DNA from: Rubrivivax benzoatilyticus JA2 = ATCC BAA-35
GTDB taxonomy: Bacteria; Pseudomonadota; Gammaproteobacteria; Burkholderiales; Burkholderiaceae_C
DNA: 64,000 nt
Direction: 5' to 3'
NCBI RefSeq assembly: GCF_000190375.1
Contig: NZ_AEWG01000105.1
Location: 62,001-126,000 of the forward strand
Numbering within the stretch: position 1 is the first letter of the stretch; every line of letters starts with the position of its first letter. A model generated the notes under the pieces. It saw only the letters and a list, made by a program, of their open reading frames with translations, was not told the origin of the DNA and searched no databases. A program made the position numbers and the translations under genes. Below are positions 21,737 to 33,547 of the stretch, one piece after another.

Positions 21737-22798
21737 ATGCTGGACTCGCTGAACCAATACGGCACCGCCGCGCTCGGCCCCGGCGGCTGGCTGGTGGTCT
21801 GGACGCTGCTGAAGATCGTCGTCCTGGTGCTGCCGCTGATGGGCTGCGTCGCCTACCTGACGCTGTGGGAGCGCAAGGGCATCGGCTTCACGCAGATCCG
21901 CCTCGGCCCCAACCGCGTCGGCCCGGGCGGCCTGCTGCAGCCGATCGCCGACGCGGTCAAGCTGATCTTCAAGGAGATCATCCGTCCGTCCGCGGCGAGC
22001 AAGGGCCTGTTCTTCCTCGGCCCGATCATGACGATCACGCCGGCGCTGGCGGCCTGGGCGGTGATCCCGTTCGGCCCGGAGACGGTGCTGGCCAACGTCA
22101 ACGCCGGCCTGCTGCTGCTGCTGGCGATCACCTCGATCGAGGTCTACGGCGTCATCATCGCCGGCTGGGCGTCGAACTCGAAGTACGCCTTCCTCGGCGC
22201 GCTGCGCGCGTCGGCGCAGATGGTCAGCTACGAGATCGCGATGGGCTTCGCGCTCGTCGTCGTGGTGATGGTCTCGGGCACGCTGAACCTCGGCGAGATC
22301 GTCGCCGCGCAGGGCCGCGGCCTGGGCGTGGACAACGGTGCCAACCTGCTGTCGTGGAACTGGCTGCCGCTGCTGCCGATCTTCTTCGTCTTCTTCATCG
22401 CCGGCCTGGCCGAGACCAACCGCGCGCCGTTCGACGTCGTCGAGGGCGAGTCCGAGATCGTCGCCGGCCACATGATCGAGTACTCGGGGATGTCGTTCGC
22501 GATGTTCTTCCTGGCCGAGTACGCGAACATGATCCTGGTGAGCACGATGACCGTCGTGCTGTTCCTCGGCGGCTGGCTGCCCCCGTTCGCCTTCCTCGAC
22601 TTCCTCCCCGGCTGGTTCTGGCTGGTCGCCAAGGTCTTCGTCGTCGTGACGATGTTCCTGTGGGTGCGCGCGACGCTGCCGCGCTTCCGCTACGACCAGA
22701 TCATGCGCCTGGGCTGGAAGGTCTTCATTCCGGTGACCCTGGTCTGGCTGGTCGTGATCGGCCTGTGGATCCAGTCGCCGTTCAACATCTGGAAGTGA
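21737..22798 (+). CDS. nuoH: NADH-quinone oxidoreductase subunit H
   Basis: 353-residue membrane subunit linking the quinone site to the proton-pumping arm. About eight hydrophobic helices are visible. Conserved elements are [37 protein letters not shown] (in parts) and the charged loop [22 protein letters not shown]. It begins two bases after nuoG. Confidence 0.97.
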   Translation: MLDSLNQYGTAALGPGGWLVVWTLLKIVVLVLPLMGCVAYLTLWERKGIGFTQIRLGPNRVGPGGLLQPIADAVKLIFKEIIRPSAASKGLFFLGPIMTITPALAAWAVIPFGPETVLANVNAGLLLLLAITSIEVYGVIIAGWASNSKYAFLGALRASAQMVSYEIAMGFALVVVVMVSGTLNLGEIVAAQGRGLGVDNGANLLSWNWLPLLPIFFVFFIAGLAETNRAPFDVVEGESEIVAGHMIEYSGMSFAMFFLAEYANMILVSTMTVVLFLGGWLPPFAFLDFLPGWFWLVAKVFVVVTMFLWVRATLPRFRYDQIMRLGWKVFIPVTLVWLVVIGLWIQSPFNIWK

Positions 22799-22806
22799 GG
22801 TCGACG

Positions 22807-23304
22807 ATGCCCAACGCCTCCGCCATCAAGGACGTGCTGTCGAGCTTCATGCTCGCCGAGATCTTCAAGGGCATGGCGCTGACCGGCAGGCACTTCCTGT
22901 CCAAGGCGATCACGATCCAGTATCCCGAGGAGAAGACTCCGCTGTCGCCGCGCTTTCGCGGCCTGCATGCGCTGCGCCGCTACGAGAACGGCGAGGAGCG
23001 CTGCATCGCCTGCAAGCTCTGCGAGGCGGTGTGCCCGGCGATGGCGATCACGATCGAGAGCGACGTGCGCGCCGACGGCACGCGCCGCACGACGCGCTAC
23101 GACATCGACCTGACGAAGTGCATCTTCTGCGGCTTCTGCGAGGAGAGCTGCCCGGTCGACTCGATCGTCGAGACGCACATCTTCGAGTACCACGGCGAAA
23201 AGCGCGGCGACCTGTACTTCACGAAGGACATGCTGCTGGCCGTCGGTGACCGCTACGAGAAGGAAGTCGCGGCCAACCGCGAGGCGGACGCTCCCTACCG
23301 CTGA
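22807..23304 (+). CDS. nuoI: NADH-quinone oxidoreductase subunit I
   Basis: 165-residue TYKY-type subunit with two [4Fe-4S] clusters (N6a, N6b): [16 protein letters not shown] and [16 protein letters not shown]. The N-terminal amphipathic segment anchors it near the membrane. It passes electrons from NuoG to NuoB. The ATG at 22807 follows a GAGGTCG ribosome site. Confidence 0.97.
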   Translation: MPNASAIKDVLSSFMLAEIFKGMALTGRHFLSKAITIQYPEEKTPLSPRFRGLHALRRYENGEERCIACKLCEAVCPAMAITIESDVRADGTRRTTRYDIDLTKCIFCGFCEESCPVDSIVETHIFEYHGEKRGDLYFTKDMLLAVGDRYEKEVAANREADAPYR

Positions 23305-23308
23305 GAAC

Positions 23309-23941
23309 ATGAACACGACCACGGCGCTCTTCTATCTCTTCTCCGCGGTGCTGCTGTTCGCCGCGCTGCGCGTGATCACCGCACGCAGCACGGTGCACGG
23401 CGTGCTCTACCTCGTGCTCGCCTTCTTCAACGCGGCCTGCATCTGGATGCTGCTGCAGGCCGAGTTCCTGGCCATCGTGCTGGTGCTGGTCTACGTCGGC
23501 GCGGTGATGGTGCTGTTCCTGTTCGTCGTCATGATGCTGGACATCAACAGCGAATCGGTGCGCACCGGCTTCTGGAAGCACTTCCCGCTGGCCGGCATGG
23601 TCGGCGCGGTCATCGCGCTGGAGATGTCGCTGGTGCTGCTGCGCGGCTTCCAGCCGGCGCAGGCGCCCGAACTGACGGCGCAGGCGCTGGAGATGGGCAA
23701 CACCCGGCTGCTGGGCATCGAGCTCTACACGCACTACCTGTACCCGCTGCAGCTGGCGGCCGTGCTGCTGCTGGTGGCCATCGTCGCCGCGATCGCGCTG
23801 ACGCTGCGCCACCGCAAGGACAGCCGCCGCGTCGACCCGGCCATGGCGGTGCGCGTCAAGCGCGCCGACCGCGTGCGCCTGGTCAAGGTGCCCACGGTCA
23901 AGGCCGACGCCGCGACCGACAACAAGGAAGGCCAAGCATGA
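23309..23941 (+). CDS. nuoJ: NADH-quinone oxidoreductase subunit J
   Basis: 210-residue membrane subunit (ND6 homologue) with five hydrophobic helices. The conserved [19 protein letters not shown] helix contains the pi-bulge region that couples quinone chemistry to pumping in the family. The last 45 residues are a charged Arg/Lys-rich tail, longer than in E. coli. Its stop overlaps the nuoK start. Confidence 0.95.
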   Translation: MNTTTALFYLFSAVLLFAALRVITARSTVHGVLYLVLAFFNAACIWMLLQAEFLAIVLVLVYVGAVMVLFLFVVMMLDINSESVRTGFWKHFPLAGMVGAVIALEMSLVLLRGFQPAQAPELTAQALEMGNTRLLGIELYTHYLYPLQLAAVLLLVAIVAAIALTLRHRKDSRRVDPAMAVRVKRADRVRLVKVPTVKADAATDNKEGQA

Positions 23942-24255
23942 GCCTCGGACCGATCACGCTCGGCCACTACCTGTCGCTGGGCGCCATCCTGTTCGCGCTG
24001 TCGGTCATCGGCATCTTCATGAACCGGCGCAACCTGATCGTGCTGCTGATGGCCATCGAGCTGATGCTGCTGGCCGTCAACCTGAACTTCGTCGCCTTCT
24101 CGCACTACCTGGGCGACATGGCGGGCCAGATCTTCGTGTTCTTCATCCTGACCGTCGCCGCCGCCGAGTCGGCGATCGGCCTGGCGATCCTCGTCGTGCT
24201 GTTCCGCAACCGCGCGTCGATCAACGTCGAGGAACTCGACGAACTGAAGGGTTGA
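23938..24255 (+). CDS. nuoK: NADH-quinone oxidoreductase subunit K
   Basis: 105-residue ND4L homologue with three transmembrane helices. The two conserved membrane glutamates used in proton transfer are present in [17 protein letters not shown] and in [22 protein letters not shown] overlap with nuoJ indicates coupled translation. Confidence 0.97.
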   Translation: MSLGPITLGHYLSLGAILFALSVIGIFMNRRNLIVLLMAIELMLLAVNLNFVAFSHYLGDMAGQIFVFFILTVAAAESAIGLAILVVLFRNRASINVEELDELKG

Positions 24256-24263
24256 CGACAGAC

Positions 24264-26294
<2,031 letters not shown>

Positions 26295-26323
26295 CTCGCG
26301 ACCGCAATAGAAGAGAGCAAAGA

Positions 26324-27799
26324 ATGGGTCTTCTGAGTCTCGCGATCTGGATGCCGATCGCCTTCGGGATCTTGCTGCTGGCCGTCGGCCGCGACAGCAA
26401 TCCCCACCTCGCGCGCTGGATCGCTCTCGTCGGCGCGGTCGCCAGCTTCCTGGTGACGATCCCGCTGATCACCGGCTTCGACGCCGGCACGGCGGCGCTG
26501 CAGTACCAGGAGCTCGTGCCCTGGATCGAGCGCTTCAACGTCAACTACCACCTCGGTGTCGACGGGCTGTCGGTGTGGTTCGTGCCGCTGACGGCCTTCA
26601 TCACCGTCATCGTCGTCATCGCCGGCTGGCAGGTCATCACCGACCGCGTGCCGCTGTACCTGGGCGCGTTCCTGGTCCTGTCGGGCCTGATGGTCGGCGT
26701 GTTCTCGGCTGCCGACGGCCTGCTGTTCTACGTCTTCTTCGAGGCCACCCTGATCCCGATGTACATCATCATCGGCGTCTGGGGCGGCGCACGCCGGGTC
26801 TATGCGGCGTTCAAGTTCTTCCTCTACACGCTGCTGGGCTCGCTGCTGATGCTCGTCGCGGTGGTCTACCTGTACTACCAGTCGGGTGGCAGCTTCGAGA
26901 TCCAGGACTGGCACAAGCTGCCGCTGACGCTGACCGCGCAGACGCTGCTGTTCGTCGCCTTCTTCGCCGCGTTCTCGGTGAAGGTGCCGATGTGGCCGGT
27001 GCACACCTGGCTGCCCGACGCCCACGTCGAGGCGCCGACCGGCGGCTCGGTGGTGCTGGCGGCGATCATGCTGAAGCTGGGCGCCTACGGCTTCCTGCGC
27101 TTCTCGCTGCCGATCGCGCCCGACGCGGCGCGCGAGTACGCCTGGGTGATCATCACGCTGTCGCTGATCGCCGTGGTCTACATCGGCCTCGTCGCGCTGG
27201 TGCAGCGCGACATGAAGAAGCTGGTGGCCTACTCGTCGATCGCCCACATGGGCTTCGTGACGCTGGGCTTCTTCATCTTCAACGAGCTCGGCGTCACCGG
27301 CGCGATCGTGCAGATGATCTCGCACGGTTTCGTCTCCGGCGCGATGTTCCTGTGCATCGGCGTGCTCTACGACCGCGTGCACAGCCGCGAGATCTCGGCC
27401 TATGGCGGCGTCGTCAACACGATGCCCAAGTTCGCGGCCTTCGCGGTGCTGTTCGCGATGGCCAACTGCGGCCTGCCGGGCACCGCCGGCTTCGTCGGCG
27501 AGTGGATGGTCATCCTCGGCGCCGTGAAGCACAACTTCTGGGTCGCCGGCCTGGCCGCCACGACGCTGATCTTCGGCGCCGCGTACACGCTGTGGATGGT
27601 CAAGCGCGTCTACTTCGGCCCGGTGGCCAACGACCACGTCAAGGAACTGCAGGACATCGACGCCCGCGAGTTCCTGATGCTGGCCCTGCTGGCCGCCGCG
27701 GTGCTGTGGATGGGCCTGTATCCCAAGCCCTTCACCGAGGTGATGGACGTGTCGGTGAGCGAACTGCTCAAGCACGTTGCCGTCTCGAAGCTGCCCTGA
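26324..27799 (+). CDS. nuoM: NADH-quinone oxidoreductase subunit M
   Basis: 491-residue antiporter-like proton-pumping subunit (ND4 homologue). Typical motifs are FFEATLIPMYIIIGVWGG (key Glu in helix 5), VKVPMWPVHTWLPDAHVEAP (in parts) and YSSIAHMGFVTLG. About 14 helices. An AAGAGAG ribosome site precedes the ATG at 26324. Confidence 0.97.
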   Translation: MGLLSLAIWMPIAFGILLLAVGRDSNPHLARWIALVGAVASFLVTIPLITGFDAGTAALQYQELVPWIERFNVNYHLGVDGLSVWFVPLTAFITVIVVIAGWQVITDRVPLYLGAFLVLSGLMVGVFSAADGLLFYVFFEATLIPMYIIIGVWGGARRVYAAFKFFLYTLLGSLLMLVAVVYLYYQSGGSFEIQDWHKLPLTLTAQTLLFVAFFAAFSVKVPMWPVHTWLPDAHVEAPTGGSVVLAAIMLKLGAYGFLRFSLPIAPDAAREYAWVIITLSLIAVVYIGLVALVQRDMKKLVAYSSIAHMGFVTLGFFIFNELGVTGAIVQMISHGFVSGAMFLCIGVLYDRVHSREISAYGGVVNTMPKFAAFAVLFAMANCGLPGTAGFVGEWMVILGAVKHNFWVAGLAATTLIFGAAYTLWMVKRVYFGPVANDHVKELQDIDAREFLMLALLAAAVLWMGLYPKPFTEVMDVSVSELLKHVAVSKLP

Positions 27800-27812
27800 C
27801 CCGAGCCACGCG

Positions 27813-29306
27813 ATGCAGAACCTGAACCCGATGAACTGGCTCGCCCTCCAGCCCGAGATCTGGCTGCTGGCGGCGATCTGCGTGATCGCGATCGCCGATC
27901 TCTTCATCACCGACCCCGAGCGCCGGCCGACCTTCTGGCTGACCCAGCTCGCGGTGCTGGTGTTCTCCGGCATGCACTTCGCGGCCTTCAACGGCGGCGA
28001 GACCACCTACGCGATGGGCGGCCAGGTCGTCACCGACCCGATGGGCCACCTGCTGGCCTTCTTCGCCGGCATCGCGATGCTCGCCACCGTGGCCTACGCG
28101 CGGCCGACGCTGGCCTCGCGCGACATGCTCAAGGGCGAGTTCTACGTGCTCGCGCTGATGGTGCTGCTGGGCATCTCGGTGATGACCTCGGCCAACAGCT
28201 TCCTCGTCGTCTACCTCGGCCTGGAGCTGATGAGCCTGTCGCTGTACGCGCTGGCCGCGCTGCGCCGCGACCACGCCGTCGCCACCGAGGCGGCGATGAA
28301 GTACTTCGTGCTCGGCGCGCTGGCCAGCGGCTTCCTGCTCTACGGCCTGTCGATGATGTACGGCGCCACCGGCTCGCTGGAGATCCCGCGCGTCTTCGAG
28401 CAGATCGCGACCAACCCGAACATCAACCGCGAGGTGCTGGTCTTCGGTGTCGTGTTCGTCGTCGCCGGCGTCGCCTTCAAGCTCGGCGCAGCACCGTTCC
28501 ACATGTGGGTGCCCGACGTCTACCAGGGCGCGCCGACCTCGGTGACGCTGCTGATCGGCGGCGCGCCGAAGTTCGCCGCCTTCGCGATCACGATCCGCCT
28601 GCTCGTCGAGGGCATGCTGGGTCTGGCGGTCGACTGGCAGCAGATGTTCATCGTGCTGGCTGTGGCCTCGCTGGTCGTCGGCAACGTCGTCGCCATCGCG
28701 CAGACCAACCTCAAGCGCATGCTGGCGTACTCGACGATCGCGCAGATGGGCTTCATCCTGCTCGGCATGTCGGCCGGCGTCGTCAGCGGCAACACGCTGT
28801 CGGCCGGCAACGCCTACAGCTCGTCGATGTTCTACGTCGTCGCCTACGTGCTGACGACGCTGGGCACCTTCGGCCTGATCATGGTGCTGTCGCGCCAGGG
28901 CTTCGAGAGCGAGCAGATCGAGGACCTCGCCGGCCTCGGCCGCCGCAGCCCGTGGATCGCCGGCGTGATGAGCATCTTCATGTTCTCGCTGGCCGGTCTG
29001 CCGCCGATGGTCGGCTTCTACGCCAAGCTCGCGGTGCTGCAGGCGATGGTGTCGACCAACGTCGAGGCCTACGTCTGGCTGGCGGTGTTCGCGGTGATGA
29101 TGTCGCTGATCGGCGCGTTCTACTACCTGCGTGTCGTGAAGGTCATGTACTTCGACGAGCCCAAGCTCGCCGGCCCGGTGGGCCAGAGCACCGGCGTCAA
29201 CGCGCTGCTCGCCGTCAACGGCCTGGCGGTGCTGGTCTTCGGTCTGCTGCCCGGTGGCCTGATGGCGATGTGCCGCGACGCGATCGTGAAGGCGCTGTCC
29301 AGCTGA
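27813..29306 (+). CDS. nuoN: NADH-quinone oxidoreductase subunit N
   Basis: 497-residue antiporter-like subunit (ND2 homologue), last of the operon. Motifs include VYLGLELMSLSLYALAAL (key Glu), KLGAAPFHMWVPDVYQGAP and YSTIAQMGFILLG. The ATG at 27813 is used; a second ATG six codons later is possible. The Nudix gene follows after ten bases with no terminator visible, so readthrough is likely. Confidence 0.96.
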   Translation: MQNLNPMNWLALQPEIWLLAAICVIAIADLFITDPERRPTFWLTQLAVLVFSGMHFAAFNGGETTYAMGGQVVTDPMGHLLAFFAGIAMLATVAYARPTLASRDMLKGEFYVLALMVLLGISVMTSANSFLVVYLGLELMSLSLYALAALRRDHAVATEAAMKYFVLGALASGFLLYGLSMMYGATGSLEIPRVFEQIATNPNINREVLVFGVVFVVAGVAFKLGAAPFHMWVPDVYQGAPTSVTLLIGGAPKFAAFAITIRLLVEGMLGLAVDWQQMFIVLAVASLVVGNVVAIAQTNLKRMLAYSTIAQMGFILLGMSAGVVSGNTLSAGNAYSSSMFYVVAYVLTTLGTFGLIMVLSRQGFESEQIEDLAGLGRRSPWIAGVMSIFMFSLAGLPPMVGFYAKLAVLQAMVSTNVEAYVWLAVFAVMMSLIGAFYYLRVVKVMYFDEPKLAGPVGQSTGVNALLAVNGLAVLVFGLLPGGLMAMCRDAIVKALSS

Positions 29307-29316
29307 GCCTCTCCCG

Positions 29317-29922
29317 ATGAGCGACGAGACCGACGACGTCCACCTGCGCGAACGCCGCACCGGCGGGCGCACGCTGCTCGAAGGCGGTTTCCTCGAGGTG
29401 CATCGCGACGAGGTCGTGCTGCCCGACGGCAGCGCGGCCACGCGCGAGTACATCCGCCACCCGGGCGCGGTGGCCGTCGTGCCGCTGCTCGACGACGGCC
29501 GCGTCGTGCTGGTGCGCCAGTACCGCTACCCGATCGCCCGCTCGATCGTCGAGTTCCCGGCGGGCAAACGTGATGCCGGCGAGGACACGCTCGAATGCGC
29601 CCGCCGCGAGCTGCTCGAGGAAACGGGCTACCGCGCCCGCGAGTGGGCCTTCGCCTGCGAGATCCACAACGCCGCCGCCTATTCCAGCGAGAGCATCTGG
29701 ATCTACTTCGCGCGCGGTCTGGTCGCCGGCGAGCAGCAGCTCGACGACGGCGAGTTCGTCGAGGTGATGAAGCTCACCGAAGCCGAGCTCGACGCGCTGG
29801 CGATGGGCGACGGCCTGCCCGACGTGAAGACCCGCGTCGGCCTGCACTGGCTGCAGCGCTGGCGCGCCGGCGCCTGGCCGCTGGCCTGGACCCCCGACCC
29901 GGAGCACGGCCCCAGCGCCTGA
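29317..29922 (+). CDS. Nudix hydrolase, ADP-ribose pyrophosphatase type
   Basis: 201-residue Nudix protein. The Nudix box GKRDAGEDTLECARRELLEE followed by TGY fits G-x5-E-x7-RE-U-x-EE-x-G-U perfectly. The upstream VRQYRYPIARSIVEFPAGK is characteristic of ADP-ribose/ADP-sugar pyrophosphatases. It likely cleaves ADP-ribose in the cytosol. It is regularly found behind nuoN in Burkholderiales together with a DUF1178 gene. Confidence 0.9.
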   Translation: MSDETDDVHLRERRTGGRTLLEGGFLEVHRDEVVLPDGSAATREYIRHPGAVAVVPLLDDGRVVLVRQYRYPIARSIVEFPAGKRDAGEDTLECARRELLEETGYRAREWAFACEIHNAAAYSSESIWIYFARGLVAGEQQLDDGEFVEVMKLTEAELDALAMGDGLPDVKTRVGLHWLQRWRAGAWPLAWTPDPEHGPSA

Positions 29923-29932
29923 GCCCGCGACG

Positions 29933-30373
29933 ATGAAGGTGCTCGACCTGCGCTGCGCGAACGGCCACCGCTTCGAGGGCTGGTTCGCCTCCGACGACGA
30001 GTTCATGGACCAGAACGGCCGTGGCCTCGTCGAGTGCCCGATCTGCGGCGACCACGTCGTCACGCGGCTGCCGAGCGCGCCGCGCTTGAACCTGTCGGGT
30101 GCCAAGGAGCCGCCGCCCGAGCCGCCCAAGGCCCCGGCCACCGACGCCGACCTGCAGGCCGCCTGGCTGGGCGCCGTGCGCCAGCTGCTCGCCGACACCG
30201 AGGACGTCGGCGAGCGTTTCGCCGAGGAGGCGCGGCGCATCCACTACGGCGAGAGCGAGAACCGCGGCATCCGCGGCCAGACCACGCCCGAGGAACGCCA
30301 GGCGCTGAACGAGGAGGGCATCGAGGTGCTCTCGCTGCCGCTGCCGGCGGCGCTGAAGGGGCCGCTGCAATAG
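29933..30373 (+). CDS. DUF1178 family protein
   Basis: 146-residue conserved protein of unknown function. It begins MKVLDLRCANGHRFEGWFASDDEF and has a CPICG pair; with the early Cys and His this suggests a small zinc ribbon (C-x-x-G-H ... C-x-x-C). The C-terminal half is helical with RGIRGQTTPEERQALNEEGIEV, the conserved DUF1178 end. It converges with the FAD oxidase; a short CCGCG/CGCGG hairpin lies in the 18-base gap. Confidence 0.88.
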   Translation: MKVLDLRCANGHRFEGWFASDDEFMDQNGRGLVECPICGDHVVTRLPSAPRLNLSGAKEPPPEPPKAPATDADLQAAWLGAVRQLLADTEDVGERFAEEARRIHYGESENRGIRGQTTPEERQALNEEGIEVLSLPLPAALKGPLQ

Positions 30374-30391
30374 ACCGCGCCCGGCGCGGCG

Positions 30392-31798
30392 TCAGAGCAC
30401 GCGGCCGGGGTTCAGCAGGTTCTGCGGGTCCAGCGCGCCCTTGATCGCGCGCATCATCGCCAGCGCCACCGGCGACTTGCGTTCGGCGAGCTCCTCGCGC
30501 TTCAGCTGCCCGATGCCGTGTTCGGCCGAGATCGAGCCGCCGCAGACCGTCACCGCGTCGTAGACGATGCGGTTGACCGCCGGCTCCTGCTCGGCCAGGA
30601 AACGCTTGGCGTCGCCGCCTTCGGGCGCCTGCACGTTGTAGTGCAGGTTGCCGTCGCCGAGGTGGCCGAAACACACCAGCCGCACGCCCGGGATCGCCGC
30701 GGCCAGCGCGGCGTCGGTGGCGGCGCAGAAGCCGGGAATGGCCGACACCGGCAGCGCGATGTCGTGCTTGATGTTCAGCCCTTCCTCGGCCTGGGCCAGC
30801 GGGATCGACTCGCGCAAGTGCCACATCGCATGCGACTGCGCCAGGTTGGCGGCCACCGCGGCGTCGCCGACGATGCCGTCTTCCAGCGCCGCGCCCAGCA
30901 GGGCCTCGAAACGCTCCTGCGCGGCGGCCTCGCCGTCGGTGTCGCTCTGCTCCAGCAGCACCGTCCACGGCGCACCGGGCAGCGGCCGCGGCAGCGCCGG
31001 GAAGTGCTTGGCCACCAGTTCCAGCGCGAAGCGGCCCATGACCTCGAAGCCGGTCAGCCCGGCGCCCAGCCGCGTGCGCGCCAGGTTCAGCAGCGCGACA
31101 CAGTCGTCCAGGCTGTCGCAGGCGGCGAGTGCGGTCGTCACCGCTGCCGGCTGCGGGAACAGCTTCAGCGTCGCCGCGGTGATGATGCCCAGCGTGCCTT
31201 CGCTGCCGACGAAGAGGTCGCGCAGGTCGTAGCCGGTGTTGTCCTTGCGCAGGCCCGACAGCCCGTCCCAGACCTCGCCGGCCGCGGTGACGACCTCGAG
31301 CCCCAGGCACAGCTCGCGCGCGTTGCCGAAGCGCAGCACCTGGGTGCCGCCGGCATTGGCCGCGAGGTTGCCGCCGATCGTGCAGCTGCCTTCGGCCGCC
31401 AGGCTCAGCGGGAACAGCAGGCCCTGCGCGGCGGCCGCCTCCTGCACCGCCTGCAGCACGCAGCCGGCTTCGGCGGTCAGCGTCAGGTTGGCGGCGTCGA
31501 TCGTGCGGATGCGGTTCAGCCGCTGCAGGTTGAGCAGCACCTGCGTGCCGCTGGCGTCGGGCACGCCGCCGCCGACCAGGCCGGTGTTGCCACCCTGCGG
31601 CACGATGGCCACGCCGGCCGCGGCGCAGGCGCGCACGACGGCCGCCACCTCGGCGGTGCTGCCCGGGCGCACGACGGCCAGCGCGCGGCCGCGCCAGCGG
31701 CGGCGCCAGTCGAGTTCATAGGCCGTCAGGTCGCCGTCGGTCAGCACCTGGGCCGCGCCGACCACGTCGCGCAGCGTCTGCAGCAGCCCCGCATTCAT
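30392..31798 (-). CDS. FAD-linked oxidase, D-lactate/2-hydroxyacid dehydrogenase type
   Basis: 468-residue GlcD/Dld2-like flavoprotein. The N-terminal FAD-binding type 4 domain contains PQGGNTGLVGGGVPD and SCTIGGNLAANAGG; the C-terminal domain has the HLGDGNLHYNV and SAEHGIGQLKREEL motifs with conserved metal-binding His. It likely oxidises a D-2-hydroxyacid (D-lactate, glycolate or 2-hydroxyglutarate) and passes electrons to a carrier; the substrate is not certain. The ATG overlaps the stop of the DUF2069 gene, so it is the second gene of a two-gene operon. Confidence 0.9.
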   Translation of the reverse strand: MNAGLLQTLRDVVGAAQVLTDGDLTAYELDWRRRWRGRALAVVRPGSTAEVAAVVRACAAAGVAIVPQGGNTGLVGGGVPDASGTQVLLNLQRLNRIRTIDAANLTLTAEAGCVLQAVQEAAAAQGLLFPLSLAAEGSCTIGGNLAANAGGTQVLRFGNARELCLGLEVVTAAGEVWDGLSGLRKDNTGYDLRDLFVGSEGTLGIITAATLKLFPQPAAVTTALAACDSLDDCVALLNLARTRLGAGLTGFEVMGRFALELVAKHFPALPRPLPGAPWTVLLEQSDTDGEAAAQERFEALLGAALEDGIVGDAAVAANLAQSHAMWHLRESIPLAQAEEGLNIKHDIALPVSAIPGFCAATDAALAAAIPGVRLVCFGHLGDGNLHYNVQAPEGGDAKRFLAEQEPAVNRIVYDAVTVCGGSISAEHGIGQLKREELAERKSPVALAMMRAIKGALDPQNLLNPGRVL

Positions 31799-32187
31799 GC
31801 CGCCGCCTTCACGCCGCGCAGCCGGCGGCGCACGTACAGCGAGCAGAAGACGAAGAGCACGATGCACAGCACCAGCTCGACGACGGCCATCGCCTGGCCG
31901 GCGCCGTGTTCGCTGGTCGAGCGCACCAGCGCCTCGGTGACGTAGAGCCACAGCGCCATGCTGACCCAGCGGAAGGTGTAGAGCCGGTGGCGCAGCATGC
32001 CGGGGATGGCGGCCACCAGCGGCAGCACCTTCAGCGCCAGCGTGCCGCTGCCGGTGGGCGCGATCCACAGCTCCCAGGCCAGGCCCTGCACGATCAGGGC
32101 GATCAGCGAGGCCAGGGCCAGCGCGCGGGTCTGCCGCACGGCGGCATCGGGAACGGCGGGGACGTCGGGGACGGCGGGGGAAACCAT
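31795..32187 (-). CDS. DUF2069 family membrane protein
   Basis: 130-residue inner-membrane protein with about four hydrophobic helices; LAWELWIAPTGSGTLALKVLPL and RLYTFRWVSMALWLYVTEALVR are typical of DUF2069. Function unknown. Its ATG lies 18 bases from the divergent YihY start, and the two start codons form the outer parts of one inverted repeat, so promoters must lie inside the neighbouring genes. Confidence 0.85.
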   Translation of the reverse strand: MVSPAVPDVPAVPDAAVRQTRALALASLIALIVQGLAWELWIAPTGSGTLALKVLPLVAAIPGMLRHRLYTFRWVSMALWLYVTEALVRSTSEHGAGQAMAVVELVLCIVLFVFCSLYVRRRLRGVKAAA

Positions 32188-32208
32188 GCTGGCATCATAT
32201 CCAGCATG
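32185..32208. repeat. Inverted repeat spanning two divergent start codons
   Basis: CATGCTGG at 32185-32192 and CCAGCATG at 32201-32208 are a perfect 8-bp inverted repeat separated by CATCATAT. Each arm contains the ATG of one of the divergent genes (DUF2069 and YihY). It could be an operator shared by both or a fold of both 5' mRNA ends. Confidence 0.75.
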
Positions 32209-33444
32209 AATCGTCTCTCGGCCGCAGCGATCGGCCGCCGTTTGCGTGCCCGCTGGCACGAGGCCGCCGCCGCGCTGCGCCAGTGGCCCTGGCTGGACAC
32301 GCTGCGCACGCTGCGCCAGCGTTTCCGCGAAGACCGCCTCGGCCTCACCGCCAGCAGCCTGACCTTCACGACGCTGATCGCGCTGGTGCCGCTGGTCACG
32401 GTGATGCTGGCCGTGTTCACCGCCTTCCCGATCTTCGCCAAGTTCCAGATCGCGCTGGAGAAGTACTTCCTGCAGTCGCTGGTGCCCGACACGATCGCGC
32501 GGCCGGTGATGCGTGCGCTGACGCAGTTCGCGTCGCAGGCCAACCGCGCCGGCTCGGTGGGCCTGCTGTTCCTTGGCGCCACCGCGCTGGCGCTGATGCT
32601 GACGATCGACCGCACGCTCAACGCCATCTGGCGCGTGCGCCAGCCGCGGCCGATCGCCCAGCGGGTGCTGGTCTACTGGGCGGCGCTGACGCTCGGGCCG
32701 CTGGTCGTCGGCGTCAGCCTGTCGATGACGTCCTACGCGCTGTCGGCCTCGCGCGGGCTGGTCGGCGTGCTGCCCGGCGGCGTCAGCGCGGCGCTCAACG
32801 TCGCCGAGTTCGCGCTGCTGGCCGCGGCGCTGGCGGGGCTGTTCCGCTACGTGCCCAACACGACGGTGCGCTGGCAGCACGCCTGGGCCGGCGCGCTGTT
32901 CGTCGCCGTGGCCTTCGAGTTCGCCAAGGAAGGGCTGGCCTGGTACGTCGACAAGGTGCCGATGTACTCCTCGGTCTACGGCGCCTTCGCGTCGCTGCCG
33001 ATCCTGCTGCTGTGGATCTACCTCAGCTGGGTCATCGTGCTGCTCGGCGCGGTCATCGCGGCCTACGCACCCAGCCTGCAGATGCGTGTCGTGCGCCGGC
33101 CGCCGACGGCGGGCCACCGCTTCGAGCTGGCCCTCGTCGTGCTGGGCGAGCTGGCCGCCGCGCGCCGCGGGGCCGGCCACGGGCTGTCGCTGCCGGCGCT
33201 GTCCGAGCGCCTGCGTGCCGACCCGCTGGAGCTCGAGCCGGTGCTGGAGCTGCTGGCCGGCCTGGACTGGGTCGCGCGGCTCGACGAAGGCGGCACCGCG
33301 CGCCACGTGCTGCTCTGCGACCCCGACACCACCGCGGCCCTGCCGCTGCTCGACGCGCTGCTGGTCGCCCCGGCCGCCGCCACCGCGCCGTTCCGCCGCC
33401 GCGCGCGGCTGGAGGCGCTGACGCTGGCCGAACTGCTCGGGTGA
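32206..33444 (+). CDS. YihY/RNase BN-like membrane protein
   Basis: 412-residue protein of the YihY/UPF0761 family, formerly called RNase BN. About six transmembrane helices occupy residues 40-290 with LTASSLTFTTLIALVPLVTVMLAVF and YSSVYGAFASLPILLLWIYLSW as family signatures. The C-terminal 120 residues are soluble and look like a small winged-helix-type domain. Function unknown; ribonuclease activity is not supported for the family. A divergent DUF2069 partner is common in Burkholderiales. Confidence 0.87.
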   Translation: MNRLSAAAIGRRLRARWHEAAAALRQWPWLDTLRTLRQRFREDRLGLTASSLTFTTLIALVPLVTVMLAVFTAFPIFAKFQIALEKYFLQSLVPDTIARPVMRALTQFASQANRAGSVGLLFLGATALALMLTIDRTLNAIWRVRQPRPIAQRVLVYWAALTLGPLVVGVSLSMTSYALSASRGLVGVLPGGVSAALNVAEFALLAAALAGLFRYVPNTTVRWQHAWAGALFVAVAFEFAKEGLAWYVDKVPMYSSVYGAFASLPILLLWIYLSWVIVLLGAVIAAYAPSLQMRVVRRPPTAGHRFELALVVLGELAAARRGAGHGLSLPALSERLRADPLELEPVLELLAGLDWVARLDEGGTARHVLLCDPDTTAALPLLDALLVAPAAATAPFRRRARLEALTLAELLG

Positions 33445-33462
33445 GCCGTGCCGTCGGAACAC

Positions 33463-33496
33463 CGGGGTCAGGTCCTGCGGGACCTGACCCCGTCTT
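33463..33496 (+). terminator. REP-like palindrome, probable terminator of yihY
   Basis: Perfect 13-bp stem CGGGGTCAGGTCC / GGACCTGACCCCG with a four-base loop and a short T-rich tail (TCTTT). The half-site GGGGTCAGGTC is a widely dispersed REP-type sequence in proteobacterial genomes and recurs at 35077. Confidence 0.65.
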
Positions 33497-33547
33497 TCGC
33501 GGCCCTCTCCCGACTCCACCGTTTCAAGTTCCGAACCCCGGCCCCTG

